Position numbers and translations under genes: made by a program. The notes beneath the pieces were generated by a model. It made no database searches. It saw only the letters and a list, made by a program, of their open reading frames with translations, and was not told the origin of the DNA. From JANMDU01 sp043777675 (GTDB taxonomy: Bacteria; Pseudomonadota; Gammaproteobacteria; Burkholderiales; Burkholderiaceae_C): a stretch of DNA of 64,000 nucleotides. Position 1 is the stretch's first letter. Each line of letters starts with the position of its first letter. Positions 49,966-59,392 of this stretch are shown one piece after another. The stretch is from positions 1-64,000 of the forward strand of contig JAYWHR010000047.1 in the NCBI GenBank assembly GCA_043777675.1, written 5' to 3'.

Positions 49966-50559
49966 ATGAGCCAACTCACCCAATCCATCTTGCTTTCCGC
50001 ACAAGCCCTGCCCGAGGGAGGCTTGCTGTCGCCCAAGGAGTTTTTGCATTTGGCTGCGCGTGCGGCGGTGGATCAGGCGTTGGCTCGCTTGGCTCGCGAT
50101 GGGGCGCTGCTGCGCGTGGGGCGCGGGGCGTATGCGCTGCCTGTGCAGGGGCGCTTTGGTGTGCGGCCTCCTTCTACGCAGGCTGTGGTTGAGGCCATGG
50201 AGGCGGCTTGTGGCGAGACGATGGTGGCCAGTGGGGCAACAGAAGCGAATGCGCTGGGCCTGACCACGCAGGTGCCCACGCGGGAAGTGTTTTTAAGCTC
50301 CGGCGCATCTCGCAAGCTGCGCCTTGGCAACCGCGAGATCGAGATCAAGCATGGCAGCCGCTGGCAGCTGGCCATGGGCAAACGCCCAGCGGGGCAAGCC
50401 ATTCGCGCCTTGGCTTGGCTTGGGCCAGAGCATGCCGCGCCCGCGCTCAAAATCTTGCATCAAACATTACCCCCAGAAGAGTGGCAAGCCATGCGCGGCG
50501 CGCGCGCGGTGTTGCCCAGTTGGATGGCGCAAATCGTGAGCGAGGCCACACTTGGCTGA
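49966..50559 (+). CDS. AbiEi/DUF6088-type antitoxin and repressor
   Basis: A 197-residue protein with an N-terminal winged helix (SPKEFLHLAARAAVDQALAR, then LARDGALLRVGRGAYALP), as in AbiEi antitoxins and DUF6088 proteins, and a C-terminal domain ending SWMAQIVSEATLG. It should neutralise the downstream nucleotidyltransferase and repress its own promoter through the palindrome touching its start codon. The stop overlaps the toxin gene start. GC content is higher than in the gap upstream. Confidence 0.88.
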   Translation: MSQLTQSILLSAQALPEGGLLSPKEFLHLAARAAVDQALARLARDGALLRVGRGAYALPVQGRFGVRPPSTQAVVEAMEAACGETMVASGATEANALGLTTQVPTREVFLSSGASRKLRLGNREIEIKHGSRWQLAMGKRPAGQAIRALAWLGPEHAAPALKILHQTLPPEEWQAMRGARAVLPSWMAQIVSEATLG

Positions 50560-51574
50560 AAGTTGGTTTGACCTCAATCGAGCTGACCAAGCGGAGGCGC
50601 TGGAGGTGGCGGCTGGGCGCTTGGGCCGCCCTGCGCATTTGTTAGAAAAAGATGTGTGGGTGGTTTGGGCACTGTCAGCGATTTATGGCGCAGCCTTTGC
50701 AGACAAGCTGACCTTCAAGGGCGGCACATCACTCTCCAAGGTCTACAAAATCATCGACCGATTCTCAGAAGACATTGACCTGACCTACGACATTCGCGAG
50801 TTGGTGCCGGATTTGCTGCGCGATGGCAATCCGCTGCCTGCGTCAAGCAGCCAGCAAAAGAAAATCAGCGGCGCTGTACGCGAGCGCTTGAGCAACTGGA
50901 TTCAAGATGCCGTCAAGCCCGTTTTGGAAGCCGCTTTGCAAAGAGATAGTCTTCAGGCTGCCTTGAGATTGGAAGGAAAAGACAAGGAGAAGCTCGTATT
51001 GGCTTATTCCCCTGTCAAAACGGGCACAGGCTACGCCGCAGCCACGATCTTGCTAGAGTTTGGCGCTCGCGCCACTGGCGAGCCACACCAAACGCACACT
51101 GTCATTTGCGATATGGCCAATTCAATTGAGGGTATTGAATTTCCCGTCGCATGGCCTTTGGTGATGACTGCCGAACGCACCTTCTGGGAAAAAGCCACCG
51201 CCGCGCATGTGTATTGCCTGCAAGGGCGTTTACGCGGAGAGCGGTATTCGCGGCATTGGGTTGATTTGGCTGCCATGGCCACAAGCGGGCATGCCGCGCG
51301 GGCTGCGCATGATCGCGATTTGGCGAAAGCGGTGGCCGCGCACAAGAGCGTGTTTTTCAGCGAAAAAGATGCGACTGGTTCTCTCATTGATTACTTCCAA
51401 GCCGTGTCTGGGCTAATCCAAATCGTTCCCCAAGGCTCTGCACTTTCTGCGCTAGAAAAAGACTACGCGGCGATGCTGGAAGATGGTTTGCTATCTGCTG
51501 GTGCGCCTGATTTTTCTGAAGTGATGCGAAATTGCCAACTGATACAACGCCAGTTAAATCAGCGGGCGATTTAA
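50552..51574 (+). CDS. AbiEii-type nucleotidyltransferase toxin
   Basis: A 340-residue nucleotidyltransferase of the AbiEii/AbiGii family. The catalytic signature is FKGGTSLSKVYKIID followed by FSEDIDLTYD, the GS-x(n)-DxD arrangement of polymerase-beta-like enzymes. Relatives in this family modify tRNA ends or act as bacteriostatic toxins in type IV toxin-antitoxin and phage-abortive systems. It starts with TTG at 50552, eight bases inside the antitoxin gene. Target here is not known. Confidence 0.9.
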   Translation: MAESWFDLNRADQAEALEVAAGRLGRPAHLLEKDVWVVWALSAIYGAAFADKLTFKGGTSLSKVYKIIDRFSEDIDLTYDIRELVPDLLRDGNPLPASSSQQKKISGAVRERLSNWIQDAVKPVLEAALQRDSLQAALRLEGKDKEKLVLAYSPVKTGTGYAAATILLEFGARATGEPHQTHTVICDMANSIEGIEFPVAWPLVMTAERTFWEKATAAHVYCLQGRLRGERYSRHWVDLAAMATSGHAARAAHDRDLAKAVAAHKSVFFSEKDATGSLIDYFQAVSGLIQIVPQGSALSALEKDYAAMLEDGLLSAGAPDFSEVMRNCQLIQRQLNQRAI

Positions 51575-51603
51575 ATCCCAGCGAAGAGAAATTTAAGCCT
51601 TTT

Positions 51604-51653
51604 AGGTCTCTGCCCGTTGTATATCGTGCGCAGAGCGCTATCAAATTAATATC
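51604..51653 (-). repeat. Interspersed repeat copy after the AbiE module
   Basis: On the minus strand ATTAATTTGATAGC, CTCTGCGCA and GATATACAACGGGCAGAGACC; the CCGGC part is degraded. Confidence 0.65.
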
Positions 51654-51686
51654 CGTTCGATTTAGCAAGTCGGGTTAACTTCGTGA

Positions 51687-52070
51687 TCACTTGACCGCAA
51701 AGCGCACTGTACTGGTCTTCCCACCCACGGTCACCAAGGCGATGCCTTTGGTGCCCTTGGCTACTTTGAAATTTCCTTTGGCCTCAAGCTTGTTGCCTGC
51801 CGGCAGCAGCTCGGCTTCAGTTTTTTCGCTGCCATTGAGCAGGGTCACTTTGGCTTTGCCGCCATCCACTTTGGCCGGCTTACCATGGTCGCTCAGATAG
51901 ATTTGGAGCAGATCAGACTTTGCAACAATTTCATAATCCATGTCTTTGGCTTCGACGATGATGCCGCCGAATTTCGGCGAATGATCGTGGCTACCGGCTG
52001 CGAAAGCTGGAGCAATACCACACGCCAAGGCAAATGCAAGGGCGATTCGGCGAATTTTGACGAATGTCAT
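51687..52070 (-). CDS. Small periplasmic protein of the metal-efflux operon
   Basis: A 127-residue exported protein with a signal peptide (ALAFALACGIAPAFA-A) and a short SHDHSP metal-binding start of the mature chain. The rest (SDLLQIYLSDHGKPAKVDGG through STVRFAVK) resembles the N-terminal domain of the CzcB-like adaptor encoded upstream, including a His-rich start and a strand pattern ending in a Val-rich strand. It is the last gene of the operon and may carry metal to the pump. MTFVKIRR at 52070 was chosen over a longer start. Confidence 0.75.
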   Translation of the reverse strand: MTFVKIRRIALAFALACGIAPAFAAGSHDHSPKFGGIIVEAKDMDYEIVAKSDLLQIYLSDHGKPAKVDGGKAKVTLLNGSEKTEAELLPAGNKLEAKGNFKVAKGTKGIALVTVGGKTSTVRFAVK

Positions 52071-52119
52071 AGAAGTTTCCTTTAAGCTAAAAACACAGGT
52101 TAAAAAACAGTTGAATCCA

Positions 52120-55100
52120 TCAGAACGTTTCATGGCCAGATTCGCTGACCAAGGCTTCGATAGATTTGCGGCCAAACAGCCAAACCATGGCTGGCGTAAG
52201 AAATGAATCCAGCAGAGTGGAGGTGATCAACCCCGAGAAGATCACAACAGCCACAGGGTGCAAGATTTCCGTGCCGGGCATATCGGCCTCAAATAGCAAT
52301 GGTGCGAGCGCGAGTGCGGCTACCAAAGCCGTCATGAGCACGGGCGTGAGCCGCTCCAGCGAGCCGCGCACCAGCATTTTTGTGTCGAAGTTTTCGTTTT
52401 CAAAGGCGCAGAGGTTGATGTAATGCGAGACCTTCAAAATGCCGTTGCGTACTGCGATGCCCGACAGGGTGATAAAGCCGACAAGCGCGGCTACGGAGAG
52501 CGGCTGCCCAGAGATCCAAAGCCCAATCACCGCGCCCACCAATGCCAATGGAATATTCGCCATGATGATGGCCGCCAACGTCCAAGAACGGTATCGCGTG
52601 TAGAGAATCAGAGCAATCAAAATCGCTGAACCCATCGAGAGCAATCCAATCAAGCGCGAGGCTTGCTCTTGCGCTTCAAACTGGCCACCGATGGTGATGA
52701 AGTAGCCCTCTGGCAGCTTAGTCTCAGCGATGATAGATCGGATGTCTTTGACCACCTCACTCAGGGCGCGGCCTTGCGCATTGGCCGAAATTACGATCCG
52801 GCGGCGGCCATCATCACGGCTGATCTGATTGGGGCCATCAGATTCCTCCACGCTGGCAAGCTGCGAAAGCGGCACGCGCCCAGCAGGCGTATCCAGCATG
52901 ATGTTGCGCAAGCCTTCCACGCCCCGCGCTGTCTCGGGCAGGCGCAGCACGAGATTGAAGCGGCGGTTGCCTTCAATCACTTGCGAAACCCGATCACCAT
53001 CAATCAGCATTTGCAGTTCGCGCAGCAGCATCGCGGGAGAAAGCCCATAAGCGGAGGCTTTGTCGTAATTAATCTGAACGCGGATTTGCGGCGTGAGCAC
53101 CTGCTTTTCCACCTCCAAATCCACCATGCCGCCCACGCTGGCAAGTCTCGTGCGCAGGCTTTCCGCCTGGGCACGCAGCGTATCCAAATCGTCGCCAAAC
53201 ACCTTAATAGCAATTTGCGAACGCACCCCAGAGAGCATGTGGTCAATTCGGTGACTGATCGGCTGGCCGATGCCAATCGCAGCAGGCAACGCAGAAATGC
53301 GCTCGCGCATATCGGCATACACCTGCTCCAGTGGCCGCTCGCTTCGCTTCAAACCAACATCCAGCTCGCTCACATGCACGCCCTCGGCATGCTCATCCAA
53401 TTCCGCACGGCCAGAGCGGCGGCCTACATGCTCGACTTCGGGCACGCCGCGCAATGCGTTTTCTGCAATCGCGCCAATGCGGGTGGATTCAGCCAATGTG
53501 GTGCCCGGATTGAGGCGCAGCCCCACCAGCGCCACGCCTTCATTGAAGGGTGGCAAAAAAGTGGTCGGAAAAAATGGCACCGCGGCTATGGCCAGCACCA
53601 CCGAGACCGCCGCTGCCGCGAGCCATTTGCGAGGAGCATCGAGCACCTTTTGCAGCGCCTGTTGATAGCGCCCCTTGATCCAAATTTGGATTTTGGTATC
53701 GCCATGATCCAGCCCCTTGATATTGGGCAGGAGATAGTAAGCCATCACGGGCGTGAGTGTGAGTGAGACGACCATGGAGCCCAGCAGCGAGACGATGTAC
53801 GCAATCGCTAGCGGTTGCATCAAGCGGCCTTCAATTCCGGGAAGAAAAAACAGCGGCACGAGCACGAGCACGATAATCACCGTGGCCACCACGATGCCAG
53901 AGCGCACTTCTAGCGTGGCCTTGGCAATCAGCTCCAGTGGGTTGAGCCGTTTGTCAGGATGTGCTGCGCGATCCAGCCGCAGCCTTCGCAACACGTTCTC
54001 TACACCCACCACTGCATCGTCTACCAGTTCACCAATAGCAATCGTGAGCCCGCCCAGCGTCATGGTGTTGATGCTCAAACCAAAGTATTGGAAAACCAAG
54101 ACCGCCATCATGATCGACATCGGTATGGCCGCCAATGAAATGACCGTGGTGCGCAGATTTTGCAAAAAGAAATACAACACTAGCGCCACTACCATGCCAG
54201 CGAGCATGAGCTTGCCTTGCAGCGTGCTGATAGAGGTTTCAATGAAGGTGGCTTGCCGCATAGTGACTTTCGGCTCTCCCATGCCCGCAGGCAAGGTTTT
54301 AGACATCTCTTTTATGGCGGCTTCGATTTGCTGCGTGAGCGCCACGGTATCTGCGCCCGGCTGCTTTTGCACACCGAGGATCACAGCTGGCTTGCCGTTG
54401 TAGCCTGCATCACCTCGGCGCAGCGCAGGCGCGAAGTTCACATCAGCGACTTGCGCCAGCTGAATGCTTCGGCCATTTTTATAGCTCACCGCCAAGCGCT
54501 GCAAATCTTCCAGCTTGTTGGTGCGCCCCAGATTTCGGATCAGGTATTCGCGTGAATTCAGCTCCAAAAAGCCGCCGCTGGTGTTGCTGGAATAGCCTTT
54601 CAGCGCTTGCGCGATGTTCTCCAAAGTCACGCCTAGCGCTGCCATGCGCGCCGTATCGGGCTGCACTTGGTATTGCCGCACCTCGCCGCCAATCGGAATC
54701 ACCTGCGCCACGCCGGGAATCGTGAGCAGGCGCGGGCGAAGCACAAAATCCGCATACTCGCGCACCGCCATCGGCGTGGTTTTGCTGGTGTCTACCGGCA
54801 AAGCCATCAGCATCACCTCGCCCATGATGGAGCTGATCGGCCCCATGCCCACATGCGCTGCACCTTGCGGCAACTCCTCGCGTACCTGCGCCAAGCGCTC
54901 ACCCACGATCTGGCGGGCGCGGTAGATATCAGTCTTCCAATTGAAGGTGATGTAGACAAAGCCTAAGCCGACGCTGGAGATGGAGCGCACACTTTCCACA
55001 CCGGGAATCCCGCTCATCGCAGTCTCCAACGGCAAAGTGATTAGCTGCTCCACTTCCTCAGGCGCCATACCGCCCGCTTCCGCTTGCAGCGTGACAGTCG

Positions 55101-55233
55101 GTTTATTCAGATCAGGAAACACATCCACTGGCATTTTGACGAGCGAGAGCGAACCCACGATCAACAAGACGGCCGACAGCACCAGCACCAAGAGCCGATT
55201 AGCCAAAGCGCCGTGAACTAATTTTTCAAACAT
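52120..55233 (-). CDS. Heavy-metal RND efflux pump (CzcA/CusA family)
   Basis: A 1037-residue inner-membrane pump with 12 membrane segments and two large periplasmic loops, the length and layout of heavy-metal-efflux RND proteins. TM4 carries the acidic pair in GELVDDAVVGVENVLRRLRL, and the N-terminus (VHGALANRLLVLVLSAVLLI, then KMPVDVFPDLNKP) is typical. The TM4 residues do not match classical Cu/Ag-specific CusA, so the ion may be Co, Zn, Cd or Ni. It works with the adaptor and outer-membrane channel encoded just upstream. Confidence 0.94.
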   Translation of the reverse strand: MFEKLVHGALANRLLVLVLSAVLLIVGSLSLVKMPVDVFPDLNKPTVTLQAEAGGMAPEEVEQLITLPLETAMSGIPGVESVRSISSVGLGFVYITFNWKTDIYRARQIVGERLAQVREELPQGAAHVGMGPISSIMGEVMLMALPVDTSKTTPMAVREYADFVLRPRLLTIPGVAQVIPIGGEVRQYQVQPDTARMAALGVTLENIAQALKGYSSNTSGGFLELNSREYLIRNLGRTNKLEDLQRLAVSYKNGRSIQLAQVADVNFAPALRRGDAGYNGKPAVILGVQKQPGADTVALTQQIEAAIKEMSKTLPAGMGEPKVTMRQATFIETSISTLQGKLMLAGMVVALVLYFFLQNLRTTVISLAAIPMSIMMAVLVFQYFGLSINTMTLGGLTIAIGELVDDAVVGVENVLRRLRLDRAAHPDKRLNPLELIAKATLEVRSGIVVATVIIVLVLVPLFFLPGIEGRLMQPLAIAYIVSLLGSMVVSLTLTPVMAYYLLPNIKGLDHGDTKIQIWIKGRYQQALQKVLDAPRKWLAAAAVSVVLAIAAVPFFPTTFLPPFNEGVALVGLRLNPGTTLAESTRIGAIAENALRGVPEVEHVGRRSGRAELDEHAEGVHVSELDVGLKRSERPLEQVYADMRERISALPAAIGIGQPISHRIDHMLSGVRSQIAIKVFGDDLDTLRAQAESLRTRLASVGGMVDLEVEKQVLTPQIRVQINYDKASAYGLSPAMLLRELQMLIDGDRVSQVIEGNRRFNLVLRLPETARGVEGLRNIMLDTPAGRVPLSQLASVEESDGPNQISRDDGRRRIVISANAQGRALSEVVKDIRSIIAETKLPEGYFITIGGQFEAQEQASRLIGLLSMGSAILIALILYTRYRSWTLAAIIMANIPLALVGAVIGLWISGQPLSVAALVGFITLSGIAVRNGILKVSHYINLCAFENENFDTKMLVRGSLERLTPVLMTALVAALALAPLLFEADMPGTEILHPVAVVIFSGLITSTLLDSFLTPAMVWLFGRKSIEALVSESGHETF

Positions 55234-55246
55234 GGTGGTTGGCCTC

Positions 55247-56929
55247 TCAACGCACTTGGTTGACTAGGGCCGCGCCTTGCGTCACCACGCGATCACCCGC
55301 CACCAATCCATCTAACACCGTGAGGCGCGAGCCATCCAGATTCGCAAATCGCACCACGCGCGGCGCAAATTGCTCTGCGCCGGTATGAACCCACACAATG
55401 TCTTGGTTGCTCGGGTTTTTTACCACTGCGCCGCTGGGAATCGCAAAGCCTCTGATGATTTCTTTGGTCTGCACCACGACTTTGATACTTTGATTTACCG
55501 CCAGTGGCAATACATTCGCTCCTTCTGATCGGAAGATCAGCGGAATCGCGCCCTCGCGCAATACGCGGCCTGCGCCTACATAGCGCAGAGGCGCGCTGCT
55601 GCTACCCACATTCATAGAGGCCGAAGCCACGCTGCTGAGCAAGGTCGCATCAAATGCATTGGCCTCCACCATCAGCCTCGCGGGATCAACGATTTCAAAC
55701 AGCACTTCTCGCGCATCCACCACCTGGCCTGCCACCACATTGATCACAGCGATCACGCCCGAGACGGGGGCGACTAGCGTTTCCACAGCCGCAACGCTGC
55801 CACTGATGGCTTTGCCGCGCTGCTGCAAGCTTTGCAGCTCTGCGCGCGCGGTTTCAATGTCTTTTTGCGGCACGGTGCCTTCGAGTTGATCCAAACGTGC
55901 CAAGCGCTTCTTTGCCAACTCAATGCCGCCTTGCGTATCCAAGCTGGCCGCCGTTTGGTTGGCGCGCTCTATTGCACTGACCGAGCTGCGCACGACGGCC
56001 AGCACTTGGCCTTTACGCACCGCTTGACCAAGTGTTGGCAGCCCATTGGCGCTGGCTTCGATACGCCCTGCTTGCGTCGGCTGCACCTTGCCGCCTGCAT
56101 TTGGATCGGCGATCACACGGCCTGCCAGCTCCACAGTTTTGGGTAAGCTGCTTTGCTCAACAGGCAGCGTGCGCACAGCAAGCAAGCGTTGGCTCGTCTT
56201 AGGCAAAAACACGCTGCCATCGCTTTGCCGCTTGGGCGCATTGCTGCTGGCAGCAGGCGCTTCATCGCCATGGTCATGCCCGGGGCCGGCCTGCGCATCG
56301 GTGGCTGCTATTGCAACAATCAATATGCCAAGCGCGGCCAGCGAAAAAGCTGGCCGCGCACGTTTTTTGCGCCAAAGCACCCAGCCAAAAACCACGGCCA
56401 ACACTGCTGCGATTGCTGCCGCCAACCCTTTGACCCAAGCACTGCCGAGCAGACTATCGCTGTGGTCATGCCCAGCGTGCGCGTCTGGAATGACCAAATC
56501 GCCTGCAAGCAAATCGGTATCTTTGCCATCGCTCACAGTGAAGCTCAACGGGATTGAGCCCGGCTTGGCCAATAGCTCCGTTTTAAAAACGTAAGTGCCG
56601 TCGGGCTGGGGCTCAGCAAAGCCTTTAGCAGAGCCGGCCTCGACTTCGATCTTCGCGCTGATGACGGGCTCATTGCTGCCATAGCGATCTAAATAAATCA
56701 CCAATTGGCTTTTATCTACCATCGCCACCAATTCAAATAAATCTGAATGACTACTCATCCGAGGAGACGCTGCACCTGCGGCCTGCGCAGGTTCGTCGCC
56801 ATGATCATGGCCCGGGCCGGCAAACGCATTCATGCCCCAGGCAAAAGTCAAAGTAACCGCTATAAATTTAATAGCGGCTCGCGCACGATATACGCCGGCA
56901 AGGAGGCTTTTTTTAACAAAATAGTTCAT
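55247..56929 (-). CDS. CzcB-like membrane fusion protein with extra N-terminal metal-binding domain
   Basis: A 560-residue adaptor, longer than usual CzcB. An N-terminal signal leads to GPGHDHGDE and a domain of about 100 residues, then DAHAGHDHS, two membrane segments (about 165-185 and 195-213), a second signal-like cleavage site followed by another GPGHDHGDE, and finally the HlyD adaptor (about 240-560). It looks like a fusion of an exported metal-binding protein with a normal CzcB. The first signal peptide contains an interspersed repeat copy (LLAGVYRARAAIKFI). It precedes the pump gene by 13 bases. Confidence 0.9.
   Translation of the reverse strand: MNYFVKKSLLAGVYRARAAIKFIAVTLTFAWGMNAFAGPGHDHGDEPAQAAGAASPRMSSHSDLFELVAMVDKSQLVIYLDRYGSNEPVISAKIEVEAGSAKGFAEPQPDGTYVFKTELLAKPGSIPLSFTVSDGKDTDLLAGDLVIPDAHAGHDHSDSLLGSAWVKGLAAAIAAVLAVVFGWVLWRKKRARPAFSLAALGILIVAIAATDAQAGPGHDHGDEAPAASSNAPKRQSDGSVFLPKTSQRLLAVRTLPVEQSSLPKTVELAGRVIADPNAGGKVQPTQAGRIEASANGLPTLGQAVRKGQVLAVVRSSVSAIERANQTAASLDTQGGIELAKKRLARLDQLEGTVPQKDIETARAELQSLQQRGKAISGSVAAVETLVAPVSGVIAVINVVAGQVVDAREVLFEIVDPARLMVEANAFDATLLSSVASASMNVGSSSAPLRYVGAGRVLREGAIPLIFRSEGANVLPLAVNQSIKVVVQTKEIIRGFAIPSGAVVKNPSNQDIVWVHTGAEQFAPRVVRFANLDGSRLTVLDGLVAGDRVVTQGAALVNQVR
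56859..56908 (+). repeat. Interspersed repeat copy in the CzcB signal peptide
   Basis: GCTATAAATTTAATAGC, CTCGCGCA and ATATACGCCGGCAAGGAGGC. Read in the czcB frame it encodes LLAGVYRARAAIKFI at residues 8-22. Confidence 0.8.
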
Positions 56930-58218
56930 GGAAGGAGTCCCAATGCTTGTTGGAGTTGGGCAGCAGCGCGGCTTTGCTCGGCCAGTGCGCGGGAGGCTGC
57001 CAGATCGGCTTCATATCTTTCGCTGTCTGCACGCAAACGCGCTAGCAAATCGCGCTCACCCAGACTGTATGCGCGGGTGATCAGGCTCTGCGATTGCGCG
57101 ACAATTTGCGCGCGTTCTTGCATCGTTTTGTAAAGCAACTGACTGGTTTGCAGCGCCGCAAGAGCCGCTGAAATATCCAGCGTTAATTGGCGTTCGGTTG
57201 TATCAAGCTCGGCCTGCGCCAGAGAGACTTCAGTGCGGGCGGATGTGATGCGCGGCATGTTGCGGTTGTCGTTGCCCAAAGGGATGCGCAAAACAACTCG
57301 CAGATTACTCTCAGATGCTGCGCCAAAAGCTGATCGCTCACGCGTGATGCCCAGCGCCAACTCCATGGGATCGCGCCTGTCTGTTTCCGCCAAACGCAGC
57401 TTGGCCTGCGCCAAAGCCAGTTGTGCACGGCCCGCCAGCATGGCTGGGTGCTGCTGCGGTACGGCAGGGGCGGGGCTGGCTATGCTTTGCGGAGCGGCAC
57501 TCTGCTGCGCCATCTGATCGAGGTTTGTGGCTGATTTCCACCGCCCGAGTATGCGTTGCTTGGCACCCAAGGCGATAGCTGCTTGGCCTCGAGCTTGAAT
57601 GATGCTGCTAAGCGCTTGCAGAGCATCCAGCCGTGCTACATCACCTGCGCGCAGCCTGCGCTCAATATCCGCCGCTAATTGCTCGCTCTCAGCTACTTTG
57701 CGCAGCGCCAAATCGTGTTCGAGGTGTGCCAAGGCGTCATCGGCCATCAAGCTTCGCAAGCTGCCTGCTAACTTGAGCTTGGCCAGCTGCGCACTTGGCG
57801 CAATGATACGCTCTTCCATGCTGAGCTGCTGCTTGGCAGCGGCTTGTGTGCTGCGATCCCAAAGAGGCAGATCGACCTCAGCTTCATACTCTCGCAAGCC
57901 ACTGTTTCTATTCAGCCTGTCGGTGCGATGCGCGATGCTCAGGCTGGGTGCGCCTGCGATCCAGCCCGATGCCGCTTGTCGCTTAGCGGCGATTTCGGCT
58001 TGCTTCGCGTTGACTGTGCGCGCAGTTGAATCCAATTGCCAAGCCGCTTCCAAAGCTTGTTGAAAGCTTGGTGGGGAAGTTGCCTCGCTGTTGGCAACAC
58101 CTTGGTTAGACACTAAAGCTGGATTTTGAGCCCATGAAGCTTTACCAGCTATGAGTAAAACAAACGGCAAAAAGTAAAAGCTCAGCAGCCTAAGGCTCTG
58201 TTTTGAAAAAATCAACAA
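56926..58218 (-). CDS. Outer-membrane efflux channel (CzcC/TolC family)
   Basis: A 430-residue protein with a signal peptide (YFLPFVLLIAGKASWAQ) and two halves of long coiled coils and barrel strands typical of TolC-like channels (SFQQALEAAWQLDSTARTVN; LADIERRLRAGDVARLDALQ). It would connect the adaptor and pump to the outside. Its stop overlaps the adaptor start by four bases. Order czcI-C-B-A matches the Cupriavidus-type operon. Confidence 0.9.
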   Translation of the reverse strand: MLIFSKQSLRLLSFYFLPFVLLIAGKASWAQNPALVSNQGVANSEATSPPSFQQALEAAWQLDSTARTVNAKQAEIAAKRQAASGWIAGAPSLSIAHRTDRLNRNSGLREYEAEVDLPLWDRSTQAAAKQQLSMEERIIAPSAQLAKLKLAGSLRSLMADDALAHLEHDLALRKVAESEQLAADIERRLRAGDVARLDALQALSSIIQARGQAAIALGAKQRILGRWKSATNLDQMAQQSAAPQSIASPAPAVPQQHPAMLAGRAQLALAQAKLRLAETDRRDPMELALGITRERSAFGAASESNLRVVLRIPLGNDNRNMPRITSARTEVSLAQAELDTTERQLTLDISAALAALQTSQLLYKTMQERAQIVAQSQSLITRAYSLGERDLLARLRADSERYEADLAASRALAEQSRAAAQLQQALGLLP

Positions 58219-58312
58219 AATTCTCTCCGATGCAAAAAATTGCTATCGGCGAACTACTTTGTGAGATGTGCCCGAACAATCGGATCAGATCAAGAAAACC
58301 AGCTCGCCACGA

Positions 58313-58660
58313 CTAAATAGCCGTGGCGCTCCATTTCGGGCGTTCTATTTGACAGGGTGGTGCAGTGGCGAGAGCGCGCCTAGCGTAAATGCTCAAAGCG
58401 CTAGAGTCAGATGAAAGTGGCGTTAGTACGACCTGCGTCAAAAGAACACTGGTTTGATGGCAATGCTGAAAACACTTTTCGCAATCATGGTCGTGCACAT
58501 GAAAAGCTGTTGTCACGTGGTAGTGGCCAAAGTGTTCAGAAACAGTGATTTGTGGGCTGGATCCAGCAACTCCGTCTTCTATAGTAGAAGCCTGCAACCA
58601 AGTCGTTTGGAAGCAAATCAAAACCATCATGAGTTTTAACAAGATTTTTTTCACTACCAA
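58313..58660 (-). CDS. CzcI-like His-rich periplasmic protein
   Basis: A 115-residue exported protein with a signal peptide (LKLMMVLICFQTTWLQA) and a His/Cys cluster (HFGHYHVTTAFHVHDHDCEK, then CFQHCHQ) suited to metal binding. Small proteins of this kind stand first in czc operons (CzcI) and are thought to help regulate or sense metal. It is followed by czcC after 94 bases. Confidence 0.78.
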   Translation of the reverse strand: MVVKKILLKLMMVLICFQTTWLQASTIEDGVAGSSPQITVSEHFGHYHVTTAFHVHDHDCEKCFQHCHQTSVLLTQVVLTPLSSDSSALSIYARRALATAPPCQIERPKWSATAI

Positions 58661-58743
58661 ATTATAGTCTGGGCTAAATTAGCCACGAGTTTGCTATGGG
58701 CATGTGAGCGAAATGCATTTGATAGTCAATAAGCCGACGTTGC

Positions 58744-58968
58744 TTATTTCTTCTTTGCAGCAGATTTACTCTGCAACACAAACGTCACCTTCATTTGCAC
58801 GCGGTATTCCACCACCGTACCTTTAGAGACCACGACTTTCTGCTCTTGCACCCAAGCGCCTTGGATATCATTGACGGATTCAGATGCGCGGGCAATACCA
58901 GCGTTGATCGCATCTTCAAAGCTCTTTTTGCTGCTTGAGCTGATTTCGATGATTTTGGCAACGGTCAT
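58744..58968 (-). CDS. Dodecin family flavin-binding protein
   Basis: A 74-residue protein that assembles into a hollow dodecamer storing FMN or riboflavin. VAKIIEISSSSKKSFEDAI and the Gln/Trp region (VNDIQGAWVQEQKVVV) match the family, as does the short length. A Lys-rich tail follows the core. It lies alone between the czc operon and rnfH. Confidence 0.95.
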   Translation of the reverse strand: MTVAKIIEISSSSKKSFEDAINAGIARASESVNDIQGAWVQEQKVVVSKGTVVEYRVQMKVTFVLQSKSAAKKK

Positions 58969-59047
58969 AGAATTCTCCTAGATGAATGAAAGGACTCACA
59001 CCATAACCAATAGATGGCGCCTTGGCAAGAGGCCACCCGGCTTCTCA

Positions 59048-59392
59048 CTAATAGCCGGCCTTAGCTCCAGGCCTACGCTTAGCAAAGAGCCCAGCGGATT
59101 TGGCGCCTTGCTTCTTGAAGCGTTCACAGCGAGCGACTTTCGGATCGACGCGTAAAGGGCGATAGATTTCTAAGCGATCGTGATCTTGCAGCACATGACT
59201 TGTGCGGACTTTTTTGTTCCAAATGCCATAGCCGCCTTCCTCTGAACGATCGGCAAAACATGGATCCAGCGCCAAAACATCAAGCGCCTGCCTCACTTGC
59301 GCGCCTTGGGGTAAGGTAAGAGCTGTCTCTAGCAGCTGCCGTGGCGCTGGCGAATACACCACGCGCACGGTGATGAAATCAGCTTGAACCAT
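59048..59392 (-). CDS. rnfH: RnfH-like ubiquitin-fold protein
   Basis: About 114 residues, RnfH family beta-grasp fold (ITVRVVYSPAPRQLLETALT, DRLEIYRPLRVDPKVARCER). A basic C-terminal tail rich in Lys, Arg and Gly is added. Function is poorly known; it pairs with RatA in most proteobacteria. MVQADF at 59392 overlaps the ratA end by 14 bases, so the two are coupled. Confidence 0.92.
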   Translation of the reverse strand: MVQADFITVRVVYSPAPRQLLETALTLPQGAQVRQALDVLALDPCFADRSEEGGYGIWNKKVRTSHVLQDHDRLEIYRPLRVDPKVARCERFKKQGAKSAGLFAKRRPGAKAGY

